NCBI GenBank assembly: GCA_020161755.1
Contig: JAIUOS010000001.1
Location: 210,633 to 274,632 of the forward strand
Direction: 5' to 3'
Origin: Actinomycetota bacterium
GTDB lineage: Bacteria > Actinomycetota > Actinomycetes > Propionibacteriales > Propionibacteriaceae
Length of the DNA: 64,000 nucleotides
This document shows positions 32,727 to 40,843 of this stretch, piece by piece. A program made the position numbers and the translations under genes. Every line of letters begins with the position of its first letter. Position 1 is the stretch's first letter. The notes under the pieces were generated by a model. It was not told the DNA's origin. It searched no databases and saw only the letters and a list, made by a program, of their open reading frames with translations.

Positions 32727-34702
32727 ACGTCGAACAGCTGAACTCGCGGCCCGCGCGCTGGTACACCCTGCTGGGCCTGGTGCTGGTGCCGATCCTGGTG
32801 GCCGGCGGCTTCCTGCTGGCCGGGGTCAACTCGACCAGCCGGCTGCACACCGTCCAGGCCGCGGTGGTGAGCCTCGACGACCCGGTCACGATCGACGGGC
32901 AGTACACCCCGCTCGGCCGGCAACTCACGTCCAACCTGGTCGACTCCCAGCGCACCGAGAACCTCACCTGGGTGCTCGACAGCGAGGAGAACGCGCGCGC
33001 CGGGCTGGCCACCGGCACGTACGCGGCGATGGTGGTCATCCCGAAGAACTTCTCGGCGGCGGCCACGTCGTTCTCCAAGGACGCGGACGAGGCCGAGCAG
33101 GCCACGATCGAGGTGTCGACCTCGCCGGTCGCCGGGGTGGCGGACGCGACCCTCGGACGGCTGGTCGCCAGCGAGGCGGCGGCGACGCTGAACCAGACGC
33201 TGACCGAGAGCTACCTCACCCAGATCTACATCGGCTTCAACGACCTCGGCGACCAGTTCGTGACGCTGGCGGACGGGTCGTCGCAGCTGGCCGACGGGGC
33301 CGAGAAACTCTCCGACGGCATCGGGGACGCGGCCGACGGCGCGGGTGAGCTGTACACCGGCTCCAGCAAGCTGGCGAACGGGCTGCAGACCTACGCCGCC
33401 GGGGTCGGCACACTGGTCGACGAGAGCCAGTCGCAGCAGAAAGCTCTGGCGAAGAACGTGAAAAAGCTGGCCGACGGGGCCAAGGGCATCGACGCCGGGC
33501 TGGGCACCTACCAGTCGAGCCTGGAGAAGAACGCCAGGGCGGCCGCGGACGGGGCCGACCAGATCACCGGGCTGCTGACCGCGCTCGGCCAGGGCCAGGT
33601 CGCCCCGGAGGTGGTCATCGGCGCGATCAAGCAGGCCTGCGACATCGACACCGACGCAGCCGGGCTGGCCGTCAACGGGCCGGTGTGCGTGGCGTCGCTG
33701 ACCGCGTCCTCGCGCGCGCTGGCCGGTGCGGCGGCCGGGCTGGACCAGAAGGACCCCGACACCGGGCAGAGCCTGAAGTCGGGCACGTCCGCGCTCGCCG
33801 ACGGGGTCGGCCAGCTGTCGTCCGCCCTCACCAAAGCCGCGAACGACGAGAAGACCGCGGCCCAGCTCAAGCAGCTCAAGTCCGGCGGCACGAAGCTGGC
33901 CGGCGGGGCCGCGGAACTGGCGTCCGGCATCGACCAGTTCGAGGCCGGGCTGATCGACGCCCACACCGGCAGCACGAAGCTGGCCGACGGGATCCGGAAG
34001 ATGGCCGACGGCATCGCGGAGGGCAAGGACAAGCTGCCGAGCTACACCAAGTCCGACCGGGAGAACCTGTCGACCGTGGTGGCGTCGCCGATCGACACGT
34101 CCGCGTTGAGCGGGCTGGCGAACCCGAACATCGGCTGGATCAGCCTGGTGCTGGTGCTCGCCCTGTGGCTCGGTGCGCTGGCGACCTACGCGATGGTGAA
34201 GGCGATCGGTGCCGGGTTGCTGCACTCGTCCGAGCCGACGCTGGTGCTGATCGGACGCGCGCTGCTGCCCGGCATCGCGGTGGTCGGGACGCAGGCGATC
34301 CTGGTGGCTGCGCTGAGCCGGTTCGGGCTCGACCTGGACGGGCGGGAGTGGCTGGCGATCACCGGCGTGCTCGTGCTGGCCGGCATCACGTTCGTGGTGG
34401 TGAACCACGCGCTGGTGGCGTGGTGGGGCGGCTTCGGACGGCTGGTCTCGGTGCTGCTGGCGGTGCTGACTGCTGCGTCCGCGCTGACGGGGGCGGCGCC
34501 CGCGGTGTTCGCGGCCCTGCGTCCGTTCTCGCCGTTGACCCCTGCGCTGGACGCGGTCCGCGCGATCCTGACCGAGTCGAGCGGGGCGGTCACGTCCACG
34601 CTCACCCTGGTCGGCTGGCTGCTGGTGGCGCTGACCGCGAGCGCGGTGGCCGTCGCCCGGAAGCGCAGCACCACCCTCTCGGCGGTGGTGGCCGGCGCCT
34701 GA
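32723..34702 (+). CDS. YhgE/Pip-domain membrane protein
   Basis: A 659-residue protein with one N-terminal membrane helix (TLLGLVLVPILVAGGFLLAG), a long extracytoplasmic region and five or so C-terminal helices resembling ABC-2 permeases. The extracytoplasmic part (about residues 190-450) is filled with heptad-like LADG-x-x-LADGA-type repeats, typical of YhgE/phage-infection-protein families, and probably forms a long coiled coil. It starts in a 4-nt overlap with the MMPL gene. The pair, led by TetR, suggests an envelope-spanning export complex for lipids or amphiphiles. Family A hairpins follow the stop. Confidence 0.88.
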   Translation: MNVEQLNSRPARWYTLLGLVLVPILVAGGFLLAGVNSTSRLHTVQAAVVSLDDPVTIDGQYTPLGRQLTSNLVDSQRTENLTWVLDSEENARAGLATGTYAAMVVIPKNFSAAATSFSKDADEAEQATIEVSTSPVAGVADATLGRLVASEAAATLNQTLTESYLTQIYIGFNDLGDQFVTLADGSSQLADGAEKLSDGIGDAADGAGELYTGSSKLANGLQTYAAGVGTLVDESQSQQKALAKNVKKLADGAKGIDAGLGTYQSSLEKNARAAADGADQITGLLTALGQGQVAPEVVIGAIKQACDIDTDAAGLAVNGPVCVASLTASSRALAGAAAGLDQKDPDTGQSLKSGTSALADGVGQLSSALTKAANDEKTAAQLKQLKSGGTKLAGGAAELASGIDQFEAGLIDAHTGSTKLADGIRKMADGIAEGKDKLPSYTKSDRENLSTVVASPIDTSALSGLANPNIGWISLVLVLALWLGALATYAMVKAIGAGLLHSSEPTLVLIGRALLPGIAVVGTQAILVAALSRFGLDLDGREWLAITGVLVLAGITFVVVNHALVAWWGGFGRLVSVLLAVLTAASALTGAAPAVFAALRPFSPLTPALDAVRAILTESSGAVTSTLTLVGWLLVALTASAVAVARKRSTTLSAVVAGA

Positions 34703-34711
34703 CGCGGGCTC

Positions 34712-34784
34712 CGAAACAAAAGGGGACAGTCCCCTTTCGTTTCGCCTGGGTGGACCAAATGGGGACAGTCCCCTTTTGGTCCAC
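34712..34784. repeat. Family A palindromic repeat, two units
   Basis: Units at 34712-34744 (CGAAAC arms) and 34751-34784 (TGGACC arms). The second core has AAATGGGGACAGTCCCC with one A-to-T change. They lie between the converging YhgE/Pip and acyltransferase genes, 9 and 6 nt from the two stops. Confidence 0.9.
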
Positions 34785-34790
34785 CCAGTT

Positions 34791-35657
34791 TCAGTTGGCG
34801 CGGGTGGCGTCCTCGGACGGGGCCTCGATCGGCTCCGGCGGCTCGAGCGGCGGCAGGTCCGGCGGATCCAGCGGACGCACTTCGGCGGCGGCCGCGCGGG
34901 CCGCGTTCTTCTCGGCCTGGGCTGCGGCCGTCCGCAGCGCGACCGCGCGGGCGAAATCGGCCTGGGTCGGCATGCCGTAGGCGCGGGCCGTGGTGTCGTG
35001 CATCTCGACCACGTAGCGGTGCAGTCGCTCGGAGAACTGGTGGGCGATCTCGCCGGGGGCCGCGCGCAGCGGGCGTCCGAAGACCACGTGGACGTGAGGG
35101 CGTCCGGGCACCGGGACGGTGGCCCCGTACGGCATCGCGGCGTACGCGCCGACCAGCGCGATCGGCAGGATCGGGACGTTGCGCGAGATGCTCAGTGCGG
35201 CGGCGCCGGGCGTGAAGTTGGCCATCGCGCCGGTGCGCGAGCGCGTCCCCTCCGGGAACAGCAGGATCGGGATGCCGTCGGCCAGCAGGCGTCCGGCCAG
35301 GCCGCGGTGGCCGTTGCGGTTGGCGTGGCCCTGGCGCACGACCGGGAACGAGTTGAAGAACAGCGTGGTCGGCAGCGCCTTGTACCAGTTGCTGAAGAAA
35401 TAGTCGCCGGCCGCGGCCGCCGCCAGGTTCTTCGACAGCCGGCGCGGCAGCGCGCCGAAGATCAGCGGCGCGTCCAGGTGGCTGGAGTGGTTGGCGATCA
35501 CCACGAACGGGCCCTTCAGGCCCTCGAGGTTGCGGGCGCCGTGCTCGTGGACGGTCACCGCAGACCAGATGTACGGCTTCATGATCAGGTGCTGCGCCAT
35601 CAGGCGGGCGGCTCCCGGCCCGGCGGACGTGTACCTGCTCAGCTTCGGCTCACTCAC
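34791..35657 (-). CDS. 1-acyl-sn-glycerol-3-phosphate acyltransferase (PlsC family)
   Basis: A 288-residue phospholipid acyltransferase. The catalytic block is NHSSHLDAP (H-x4-D) near residue 56, FPEGTRSR lies near residue 134, and VPILPIALVG is block IV. It would acylate lysophosphatidic acid at the membrane in phospholipid synthesis. The last 50 residues are an Ala-rich stretch followed by a Pro-rich acidic tail (PLDPPDLPPLEPPEPIEAP), an extension beyond the conserved fold. The stop is next to family A repeats. Confidence 0.9.
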   Translation of the reverse strand: MSEPKLSRYTSAGPGAARLMAQHLIMKPYIWSAVTVHEHGARNLEGLKGPFVVIANHSSHLDAPLIFGALPRRLSKNLAAAAAGDYFFSNWYKALPTTLFFNSFPVVRQGHANRNGHRGLAGRLLADGIPILLFPEGTRSRTGAMANFTPGAAALSISRNVPILPIALVGAYAAMPYGATVPVPGRPHVHVVFGRPLRAAPGEIAHQFSERLHRYVVEMHDTTARAYGMPTQADFARAVALRTAAAQAEKNAARAAAAEVRPLDPPDLPPLEPPEPIEAPSEDATRAN

Positions 35658-35757
35658 CCGTTTCCTCTCGATGGAACCGTGCCATTGTGACCTACTCCTG
35701 GTAAGCCGGTCACTACCGGCGCGTCCCGGTGAGAATTCGTTCGGGTCGCTCGGGCGT

Positions 35758-36435
35758 TCAGCCGGGGACGGCCGCGGCCCCGTCCACGTCCAGTTCGGCG
35801 AGCGCTTCGGCCACGCAGCGGTCGGCGTCGGCCCATACGCGTTCGGGGATCGCGGACACGCTGAACGCCGAGCCCTCGTGGAATTCCGAGCGCAGCCACT
35901 TGGGGAGCAGCGCGGTCACTTCCACGCCGGTGCCGGCGAGTTCGGCGGCGAGTTCGTCGGAGTACGCCTTCACCCACAGCCGGATCGCGGAGTGGTGGCC
36001 CTCCGCGATCCAGGTGGCCAGCATCGCCACGTTGACGATGCGCCCGTGGCCGCGCTCCCGCATGGCCGCGCCGGCGGAGTCGCCGAGGGTGCGGACGGCC
36101 AGGCACATCACGTCCAGCGCGAAGTCGCTCTCGACGAGGCCCGGGTCGATGGCCAGCTGGCGGGGTCCGAACCCGGCGTTGTTGACCAGCAGGTCGACCG
36201 GCAGAGACGGGTCCTCGACGTGCGCGGCGACCCGCTCGATGTCGGCGTGGTCGGACAGGTCGGCGACCACCGTCGTGACCTCGACGGCGTGGACGGCGTG
36301 GAGCAGGGCGGCGGTGGCGGACAGCCGGACGGCGTCCCGGGCCACCAGCACCAGCCGGTACCCGCGTCGCGCCAGCGCTCGGGCGAACGACATGCCCACT
36401 CCGGCGGTCGCGCCAGTGATCAGCGCGGTGGGCAT
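35758..36435 (-). CDS. Short-chain dehydrogenase/reductase-like protein lacking the catalytic tetrad
   Basis: A 225-residue Rossmann protein. The cofactor loop ITGATAGVGMSFARAL and NNAGFG are intact, so NAD(P) binding is expected. The active site is not: aligned on GRIVNV and ELAAELAGTGVEVTALLP, the Ser position is Met (NVAMLAT), Tyr is His and Lys is Arg (HSAIRLWVKAYS), and the Asn of helix 4 is Asp (FALDVMC). A non-enzymatic or altered role is inferred. TACGGT is 6 nt before ATG 36435 with no RBS, indicating a leaderless mRNA. Confidence 0.82.
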   Translation of the reverse strand: MPTALITGATAGVGMSFARALARRGYRLVLVARDAVRLSATAALLHAVHAVEVTTVVADLSDHADIERVAAHVEDPSLPVDLLVNNAGFGPRQLAIDPGLVESDFALDVMCLAVRTLGDSAGAAMRERGHGRIVNVAMLATWIAEGHHSAIRLWVKAYSDELAAELAGTGVEVTALLPKWLRSEFHEGSAFSVSAIPERVWADADRCVAEALAELDVDGAAAVPG

Positions 36436-36523
36436 GGCTGCACCGTAGTGGTCAGGGGGTGGGCGCCTCGGCTTCTCACAGCCAAATCAGCAATTGCTGA
36501 ATATCGACCGCGTGGGGGCGGGG

Positions 36524-37165
36524 TCATGCGCAGAGCAGTTCGGCCTGGGTGGCGAGCCTGCGCAGCGCGCGGGAACAGCGCCAGCGGACCAGTTCGGGCG
36601 TGGTGCCGAGCTCGATCGCGGCCTGGGCGCTGGTGCGGCCGCCGACGTAGACGGTGAGCAGGGTGCGGTGCGTGAGCTCGTCGATCAGGCCTAGCGCGCG
36701 GGCCTCGGCGAGGGTGGACGCGGCGTCCGTCTCGTCGGTGGGTGGGGCGGGCGGGTCGAGTTCGCCCCACGCGGCGTCCGGCAGGGCGCGCGGGAGTCGC
36801 CGGTGTACCGTCCACGCGAGGTTCGACGCGATGGACCGCGGACGCCGCTCCAGCGGGTACTCCACGATCGCGAGCCACAGCTCGGAGATGGCCTCGGGAA
36901 GCAGGCCGGGACGCCCCGCGCAGAGTTTCACGAGCTTGCCGAGCATCGTCTGCAGCACCACCCGGTGTGCCAGCGGCTCGCCGGCGCGGCCGAGCCGCAG
37001 CAGGGCGGCCAACACCGGGTCGGGACGGCCGCGGACGAGCGCCAGCACGCCCGCGAGGTCGGCGGCGCCGGCCAGGTCGGGCTCGGTGGCCGCCCACGCT
37101 GCTGGGTGCCCTTCGAGCTGCTGCCATTCGGTGTTGAGCGCTGCCAGCGCGTGACGTCCGTCCAT
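36524..37165 (-). CDS. Sigma-region-4-like helix-turn-helix protein
   Basis: A 213-residue protein of unknown role. The C-terminal 50 residues (IDELTHRTLLTVYVGGRTSA, then AIELGTTPELVRWRCSRALR) read like a sigma region 4 or LuxR-type helix-turn-helix. The N-terminal part is helical and Leu/Ala-rich, without clear sigma region 2 motifs. ATG 37165 (MDGRHALAAL) is chosen on content; GTG 37207 would add 14 Thr/Pro/Ala-rich residues. Neither start has a convincing RBS. Its target promoters cannot be judged. Confidence 0.6.
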   Translation of the reverse strand: MDGRHALAALNTEWQQLEGHPAAWAATEPDLAGAADLAGVLALVRGRPDPVLAALLRLGRAGEPLAHRVVLQTMLGKLVKLCAGRPGLLPEAISELWLAIVEYPLERRPRSIASNLAWTVHRRLPRALPDAAWGELDPPAPPTDETDAASTLAEARALGLIDELTHRTLLTVYVGGRTSAQAAIELGTTPELVRWRCSRALRRLATQAELLCA

Positions 37166-37506
37166 GGCGGCAGCGTGCCGGGCAGGTGTTGTCCCAGGTG
37201 TTGTCACATCGGACGTTCACCGATGTTCATGCGAGACGTCCGTGGGCGCACTGTTGTCAACGCCGGACGGCGTGGCGCGCACGGTTTCTAACAATCCGGC
37301 TACGAAGCGTCTCAACACGCGACTGAATCGTTGAAGCCCCCTACCATGAGAGCGTACTCATCAGGGGGTGGCGGCCAGTTCCGTCTACATGTTCGCCCAG
37401 GGGGACGCTCGGGTATCCAGCGGCCCCCTGGTGCCATTTCCGGCCCCCTCCGCTCGCAAGCTGTGGGTGGGCCGCGATGTCGCCGCGTAACTCGCAGTTT
37501 GTGGGG
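37166..37506. other. Intergenic region of about 340 bp without a supported gene
   Basis: Short open frames exist on both strands, but none shows a credible start, RBS or recognisable product. The part at 37250-37330 is less GC-rich than the surroundings and could hold promoter elements for the HTH gene. GGGGGTGG and GGCCCCC runs are present at 37366-37450. No palindromic repeat of the families seen elsewhere is found here. Confidence 0.5.
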
Positions 37507-38328
37507 CTAGCGGATGACGAGGGCGTTGAGTTCACCGACGGGCAGGGTGCGGGTGCCGGTGTAGGTGCCGGGAAGGGAGCCGGAGACGCCGAGTGCGCTC
37601 CAGGTGATGCGCCAGTTGGTGGTGGCGGTGATGGTGTAGTTGCCGTGGGGCAGGGACGCGGTCTGGTAGGTGTAGCCGCAGGTCGGGGAGGCGGCGCCGG
37701 GTTTCACGCTCTTGGTGTACGGGGTGGCGCTGGTGCAGTTCACGGTGTGGCCGTCGCCCATGGTGTAGCTGGTGGACAGCCAGGTCGCGCGGAGGGTGAA
37801 GGTGATGCCGGACGCCCGGACCCTGCTGGTGACGGTGCGGGGTCCGTTGGTCCACAGCCACAGGGGGTAGCCGACCGCGGCCATCTTCCATTCGTTGACG
37901 GTCGGGTCGGGACCGACCTGCGGGGTCGGGTCGGGCAGTTGGAGCCGCACGATCAGGGTCCGGGCCATCGCGCCCAGGTCGAGCATCAACGTGGCCGGCG
38001 AGATCGCCTGCCTGCGCCCCGTCGGCGTCGTGCAGGTGAACACCTGGTTCATCCGCCGACACATCCCCTTCAACGCCCGCCATTCCTCCAGCGTCAGGTC
38101 GTCTTTCGTGGTCTTGAACGTGGTCTTGGTCGTCGAGCCTGAATTCGAGGTCTTTCGTTTGGTCTCGACCTTGTTCTTTCGCTTCTGGGACTGGTCCATA
38201 CGGCCCTTGTAGGTGCCATTTCCCCCGCTGACGCCCACATCGATGGAGCTCCCCTCCGCGAGTGCGGGGGATGCGGGTGCAAGAGCTAGGAGCGACGTCG
38301 CCAGGACGAAGACTAAGAGCTTGAGCAT
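37507..38328 (-). CDS. Secreted protein of unknown function
   Basis: A 273-residue exported protein. Its signal peptide is MLKLLVFVLATSLLALAPAS with cleavage near PALAEG (about residue 25). A Lys/Thr/Ser-rich region (QKRKNKVETKRKTSN) follows, then a domain with cysteines in GMCRRM and FTCTTP, and a C-terminal beta-rich half with a CTS...TCGY pair. No known domain is recognised. It starts 16 nt inside the upstream lipoprotein gene, so the two are a unit. Plausibly both are surface proteins that act together. Confidence 0.68.
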   Translation of the reverse strand: MLKLLVFVLATSLLALAPASPALAEGSSIDVGVSGGNGTYKGRMDQSQKRKNKVETKRKTSNSGSTTKTTFKTTKDDLTLEEWRALKGMCRRMNQVFTCTTPTGRRQAISPATLMLDLGAMARTLIVRLQLPDPTPQVGPDPTVNEWKMAAVGYPLWLWTNGPRTVTSRVRASGITFTLRATWLSTSYTMGDGHTVNCTSATPYTKSVKPGAASPTCGYTYQTASLPHGNYTITATTNWRITWSALGVSGSLPGTYTGTRTLPVGELNALVIR

Positions 38329-38909
38329 TTGCCCTCCTGCTGTCCGTCTGCGCCTTGAATCTTCATCGCGTCGCCAAAGCGACCGAAGTACAGGAGGTCC
38401 TCAACCATGAAGCCCTTGCCGGTCTTCTTGCCATGCTCGAAGACAGTTGTCGAGCGCGCGTCAACGCATGCCTTCATCGCCACAAGTGAAGACTCCTTCA
38501 CAAGGCCGGGTGCTCGGGCTAGGCGAACCAAGGTGATCTCGCCGCCGACGAGCTTTCGCTCGTCCTTCTTCAACGATCGGTACAGAGCCATGGAGTCGTC
38601 GAGAAATGCGCCCGTGGTGGTCTCGAGAAGCACTGGCGTGGGCTCGGTGATGCCGCCGGCCCGGAAGATACGCGAGTCTTCGGCGAAGAACTTGCGGTAG
38701 ACGGCTTCCGCCTCGGCGTAGAGCTTGTCCTTGGCGACCATGTCGTCGTACTGGTGCTGGGAGCAGCTGAACTGTTCGCCGCCGGCTTCGGGGGTGCAGG
38801 TCCAGCTGGGCGCCGGTGTCGGGGTGGGGGTGGTTGCCGGTTGGCAGCCGGTCAGGAGGCAGGCGGCAGCGAGGATGGTTACTGCGAGTCGCCGTGGCCG
38901 GGTGAGCAT
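38313..38909 (-). CDS. Lipoprotein of unknown function
   Basis: A 198-residue protein with a lipoprotein signal: basic MLTRPRRLAV, hydrophobic TILAAACLL, lipobox LLTGC (Cys near residue 21), then a Thr/Pro spacer (PTPTPAPSW). The mature domain is charged and helical, with one pair of cysteines near its start (WTCTPE and FSCSQ). ATG 38909 has AGGAGGTG about 5 nt upstream; the in-frame GTG six bases earlier lies inside that RBS. It overlaps the secreted protein gene by 16 nt. No family is recognised. Confidence 0.68.
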   Translation of the reverse strand: MLTRPRRLAVTILAAACLLTGCQPATTPTPTPAPSWTCTPEAGGEQFSCSQHQYDDMVAKDKLYAEAEAVYRKFFAEDSRIFRAGGITEPTPVLLETTTGAFLDDSMALYRSLKKDERKLVGGEITLVRLARAPGLVKESSLVAMKACVDARSTTVFEHGKKTGKGFMVEDLLYFGRFGDAMKIQGADGQQEGKCSSS

Positions 38910-39124
38910 AGGCACCTCCTGGGGTGGCAGGAGTCTGGCACAGGCGAGGTGCCCGGAAACAGAGCAGGGCCGGGTTATCCACAGGGCGGGGCGAAACTCG
39001 TACAGTCATCCACAACCTGACGGCCGGCCGCGACGGTACGCGAATCGCCCTCGATCAGTCGGTGGGTGGGCCGATCGAGCCGGACCGCCCCGATCCAGGG
39101 CAAATCTCGCCGACCGAGGCAGGG

Positions 39125-39535
39125 CTACCGCTCGGTGTAGGCGGTGAAGGCGCGCGCGAGGAACTCGTGGAGGTCGCCGGTCTCACCGTCGCGGCCGCCG
39201 CGTCCGATCACCAGGGTCGGCGGGGTGGGCTCGGGCTTCACCCCGGTGAACCGGGCCAGCGCCGAGCCGGCGGTGACCAGCTGGTAGTAGGTGCCGTCGG
39301 GCGCAACCGCGAGGGTCTGCGCCTTGTTGAGGTACCAGCCGACCAGCCCGGTCTTCACCCGGACGCCGGTCAGCAGGGTCGCCTGGAGCGGCTCGGGCGA
39401 GGCCCCCGCCGTCCGCAGGTCGGCGACGAACGCGTCCAGCAACGCCTGCGCGGCCTGCGCCTCGGCCATCGCCGCCCCGTGCGCCAGCTCGTGCCTGCGC
39501 CGCGCGTCCGCCTGCCGTTGGTTCTCCTCGACCAT
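39125..39535 (-). CDS. Conserved protein of unknown function
   Basis: A 136-residue soluble protein. The N-terminal third is an Ala/Glu/Arg-rich helix (EENQRQADARRRHELAHGAA), and the rest looks like a small beta-rich domain (KTGLVGWYLNKAQTLAVAPD, then GTYYQLVTAGSALAR). TAGCCT lies 6 nt before ATG 39535 and there is no RBS, so it is probably leaderless. It is divergent from the LCP-like gene, 80 nt away. The function is unknown. Confidence 0.6.
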   Translation of the reverse strand: MVEENQRQADARRRHELAHGAAMAEAQAAQALLDAFVADLRTAGASPEPLQATLLTGVRVKTGLVGWYLNKAQTLAVAPDGTYYQLVTAGSALARFTGVKPEPTPPTLVIGRGGRDGETGDLHEFLARAFTAYTER

Positions 39536-39615
39536 TGGCCAAGGCTAGTACCGGCACACGCCGGTTGCCCCGGCCTCCTACGCTGGGGTGCGCTGAAGTT
39601 CGCAGGAGGGTGTTG

Positions 39616-40665
39616 ATGGAGCCGATCACGGAGACCGGGACGACGACTCGTCGCCTCGTCGACCGGGTGGCCATCGGCATCCTCATCGGGGTCGTCGCCA
39701 TTTCCGTGGGTGGGGCTGCTCTGCTCACCGTGTACCTCAACCGCATCGGGGACGCGGCCGAGCACCTCAACCGGGTGGACGGGCTCGCCGCCTACGACGG
39801 ACGCCCGGAGCCGGTCGTGGTGGACGGCTCCAACGCCATCAACTACCTGCTGATGACCGCCGACGAGCAGGGCGGCCTCCAGGCCGTCGTGATCGCACAC
39901 CTGTCCGCGACCCGTCGTGACCTCACGCTGGTGGCGCTGCCGTCCGACCTGCTCGCCGACGACGGCACCGGCACGGTGACCCTCGCCGCGAGCTTCGCTG
40001 CCGATCCCCGCCGCACGGCGCGCGCGGTCGAGACCCTCACCGGTGCCCGCATGGACCACCAGGTGCAGCTCGGCCTGGACGGTTTCTCCCAGGTGGTCGA
40101 CATCCTCGGCGGCGTCGACCTCGGCAAGGGCAAGCTCAACGGCCGTCAGGTGATCGCCACGCTCGAGGCGACCAGCGACCCGCTGAGCCGTTCGCTGATG
40201 ACCGCGCAGATGATCAAGGGTGCGATGTCGCAGGCGAACATGGCGGCCGCGATCGCCGACCCGAACCGGTTCGACAAGGTGATGGACGCGCTGACGCCCT
40301 GCCTGGTGGTCGACGACCAGCTCACCGGCGACGAGATCCGCTCGACGATGGTCGAGTCGCGGGTCCGCGGCGACCAGGTGGAGGCGGTGGCCCTCGCCAC
40401 GACCGCGCCGGGCAACGGCGGCGCGGAGGCCGACCCCGCAGAACTCGCCGAACTGCGCACAGCCCTGGCCACGGACGCGTTCATCGCGCCCACGTCCACC
40501 GCCAACGCGTCCGGTCTGGGCACCGCGCCGACCGCGATCGTCACGTCCGCCACCCCGACGGTCTCGCCGGAGGTGCCGGTATCAACCCCCGGGCCCACGG
40601 AGACTCCGACCGACGCGTCCTTCAGCCCGAAGGCGGACGTCGCCACCGCGACCGCCACCCGCTGA
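39616..40665 (+). CDS. LytR-CpsA-Psr (LCP)-like membrane protein, degenerate
   Basis: A 349-residue protein with one N-terminal membrane helix (VAIGILIGVVAISVGGAALL) and an external domain resembling LCP phosphotransferases: AVVIAHLSATRRDLTLVALP, then MDHQVQLGLDGFSQVVDILG and GVDL. LCP enzymes attach polymers to peptidoglycan and normally have R-x-DT and IPRD motifs. Here the second reads LPSD and the first is not seen, so activity is doubtful. The C-terminal 70 residues are Thr/Pro/Ala-rich and probably span the wall. RBS AGGAGGG precedes ATG 39616. Confidence 0.65.
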   Translation: MEPITETGTTTRRLVDRVAIGILIGVVAISVGGAALLTVYLNRIGDAAEHLNRVDGLAAYDGRPEPVVVDGSNAINYLLMTADEQGGLQAVVIAHLSATRRDLTLVALPSDLLADDGTGTVTLAASFAADPRRTARAVETLTGARMDHQVQLGLDGFSQVVDILGGVDLGKGKLNGRQVIATLEATSDPLSRSLMTAQMIKGAMSQANMAAAIADPNRFDKVMDALTPCLVVDDQLTGDEIRSTMVESRVRGDQVEAVALATTAPGNGGAEADPAELAELRTALATDAFIAPTSTANASGLGTAPTAIVTSATPTVSPEVPVSTPGPTETPTDASFSPKADVATATATR

Positions 40666-40710
40666 CCGTCCCCACCGCAGCGCCCCGACCGCGCAGGTAG
40701 GCTCGGCGTC

Positions 40711-40836
40711 GTGGGAAAGCTCCTGGGATGGACGGTGGTGCTGGCCGGTGCGGCCTACGCCGCCTGGTGGTACTGGCAGTCGTCCAACGAGGCGAACACC
40801 GAAGCCTGGGCATCGGCCACCGACCGCATCCGCTGA
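40711..40836 (+). CDS. DLW-39-like small membrane peptide
   Basis: A 41-residue peptide: KLLGWTVVLAGAAYAAWWYW as a membrane segment, followed by NEANTEAWASATDRIR. The layout and the EAWASATD end match the actinobacterial DLW-39 family (about 39 residues, typically DLWAEATD), whose function is unknown. TAGGCT lies 7 nt before GTG 40711 with no RBS, as in other leaderless genes here. It lies about 2 kb from tRNA-Ala; in many actinobacteria this peptide is encoded near tRNA genes. Confidence 0.68.
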   Translation: MGKLLGWTVVLAGAAYAAWWYWQSSNEANTEAWASATDRIR

Positions 40837-40843
40837 CCGGCGC

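Noticed and set aside
37341-37535. Short minus-strand frame upstream of the secreted protein
   Set aside because: It overlaps the end of the secreted-protein gene in another frame and has no start signals.
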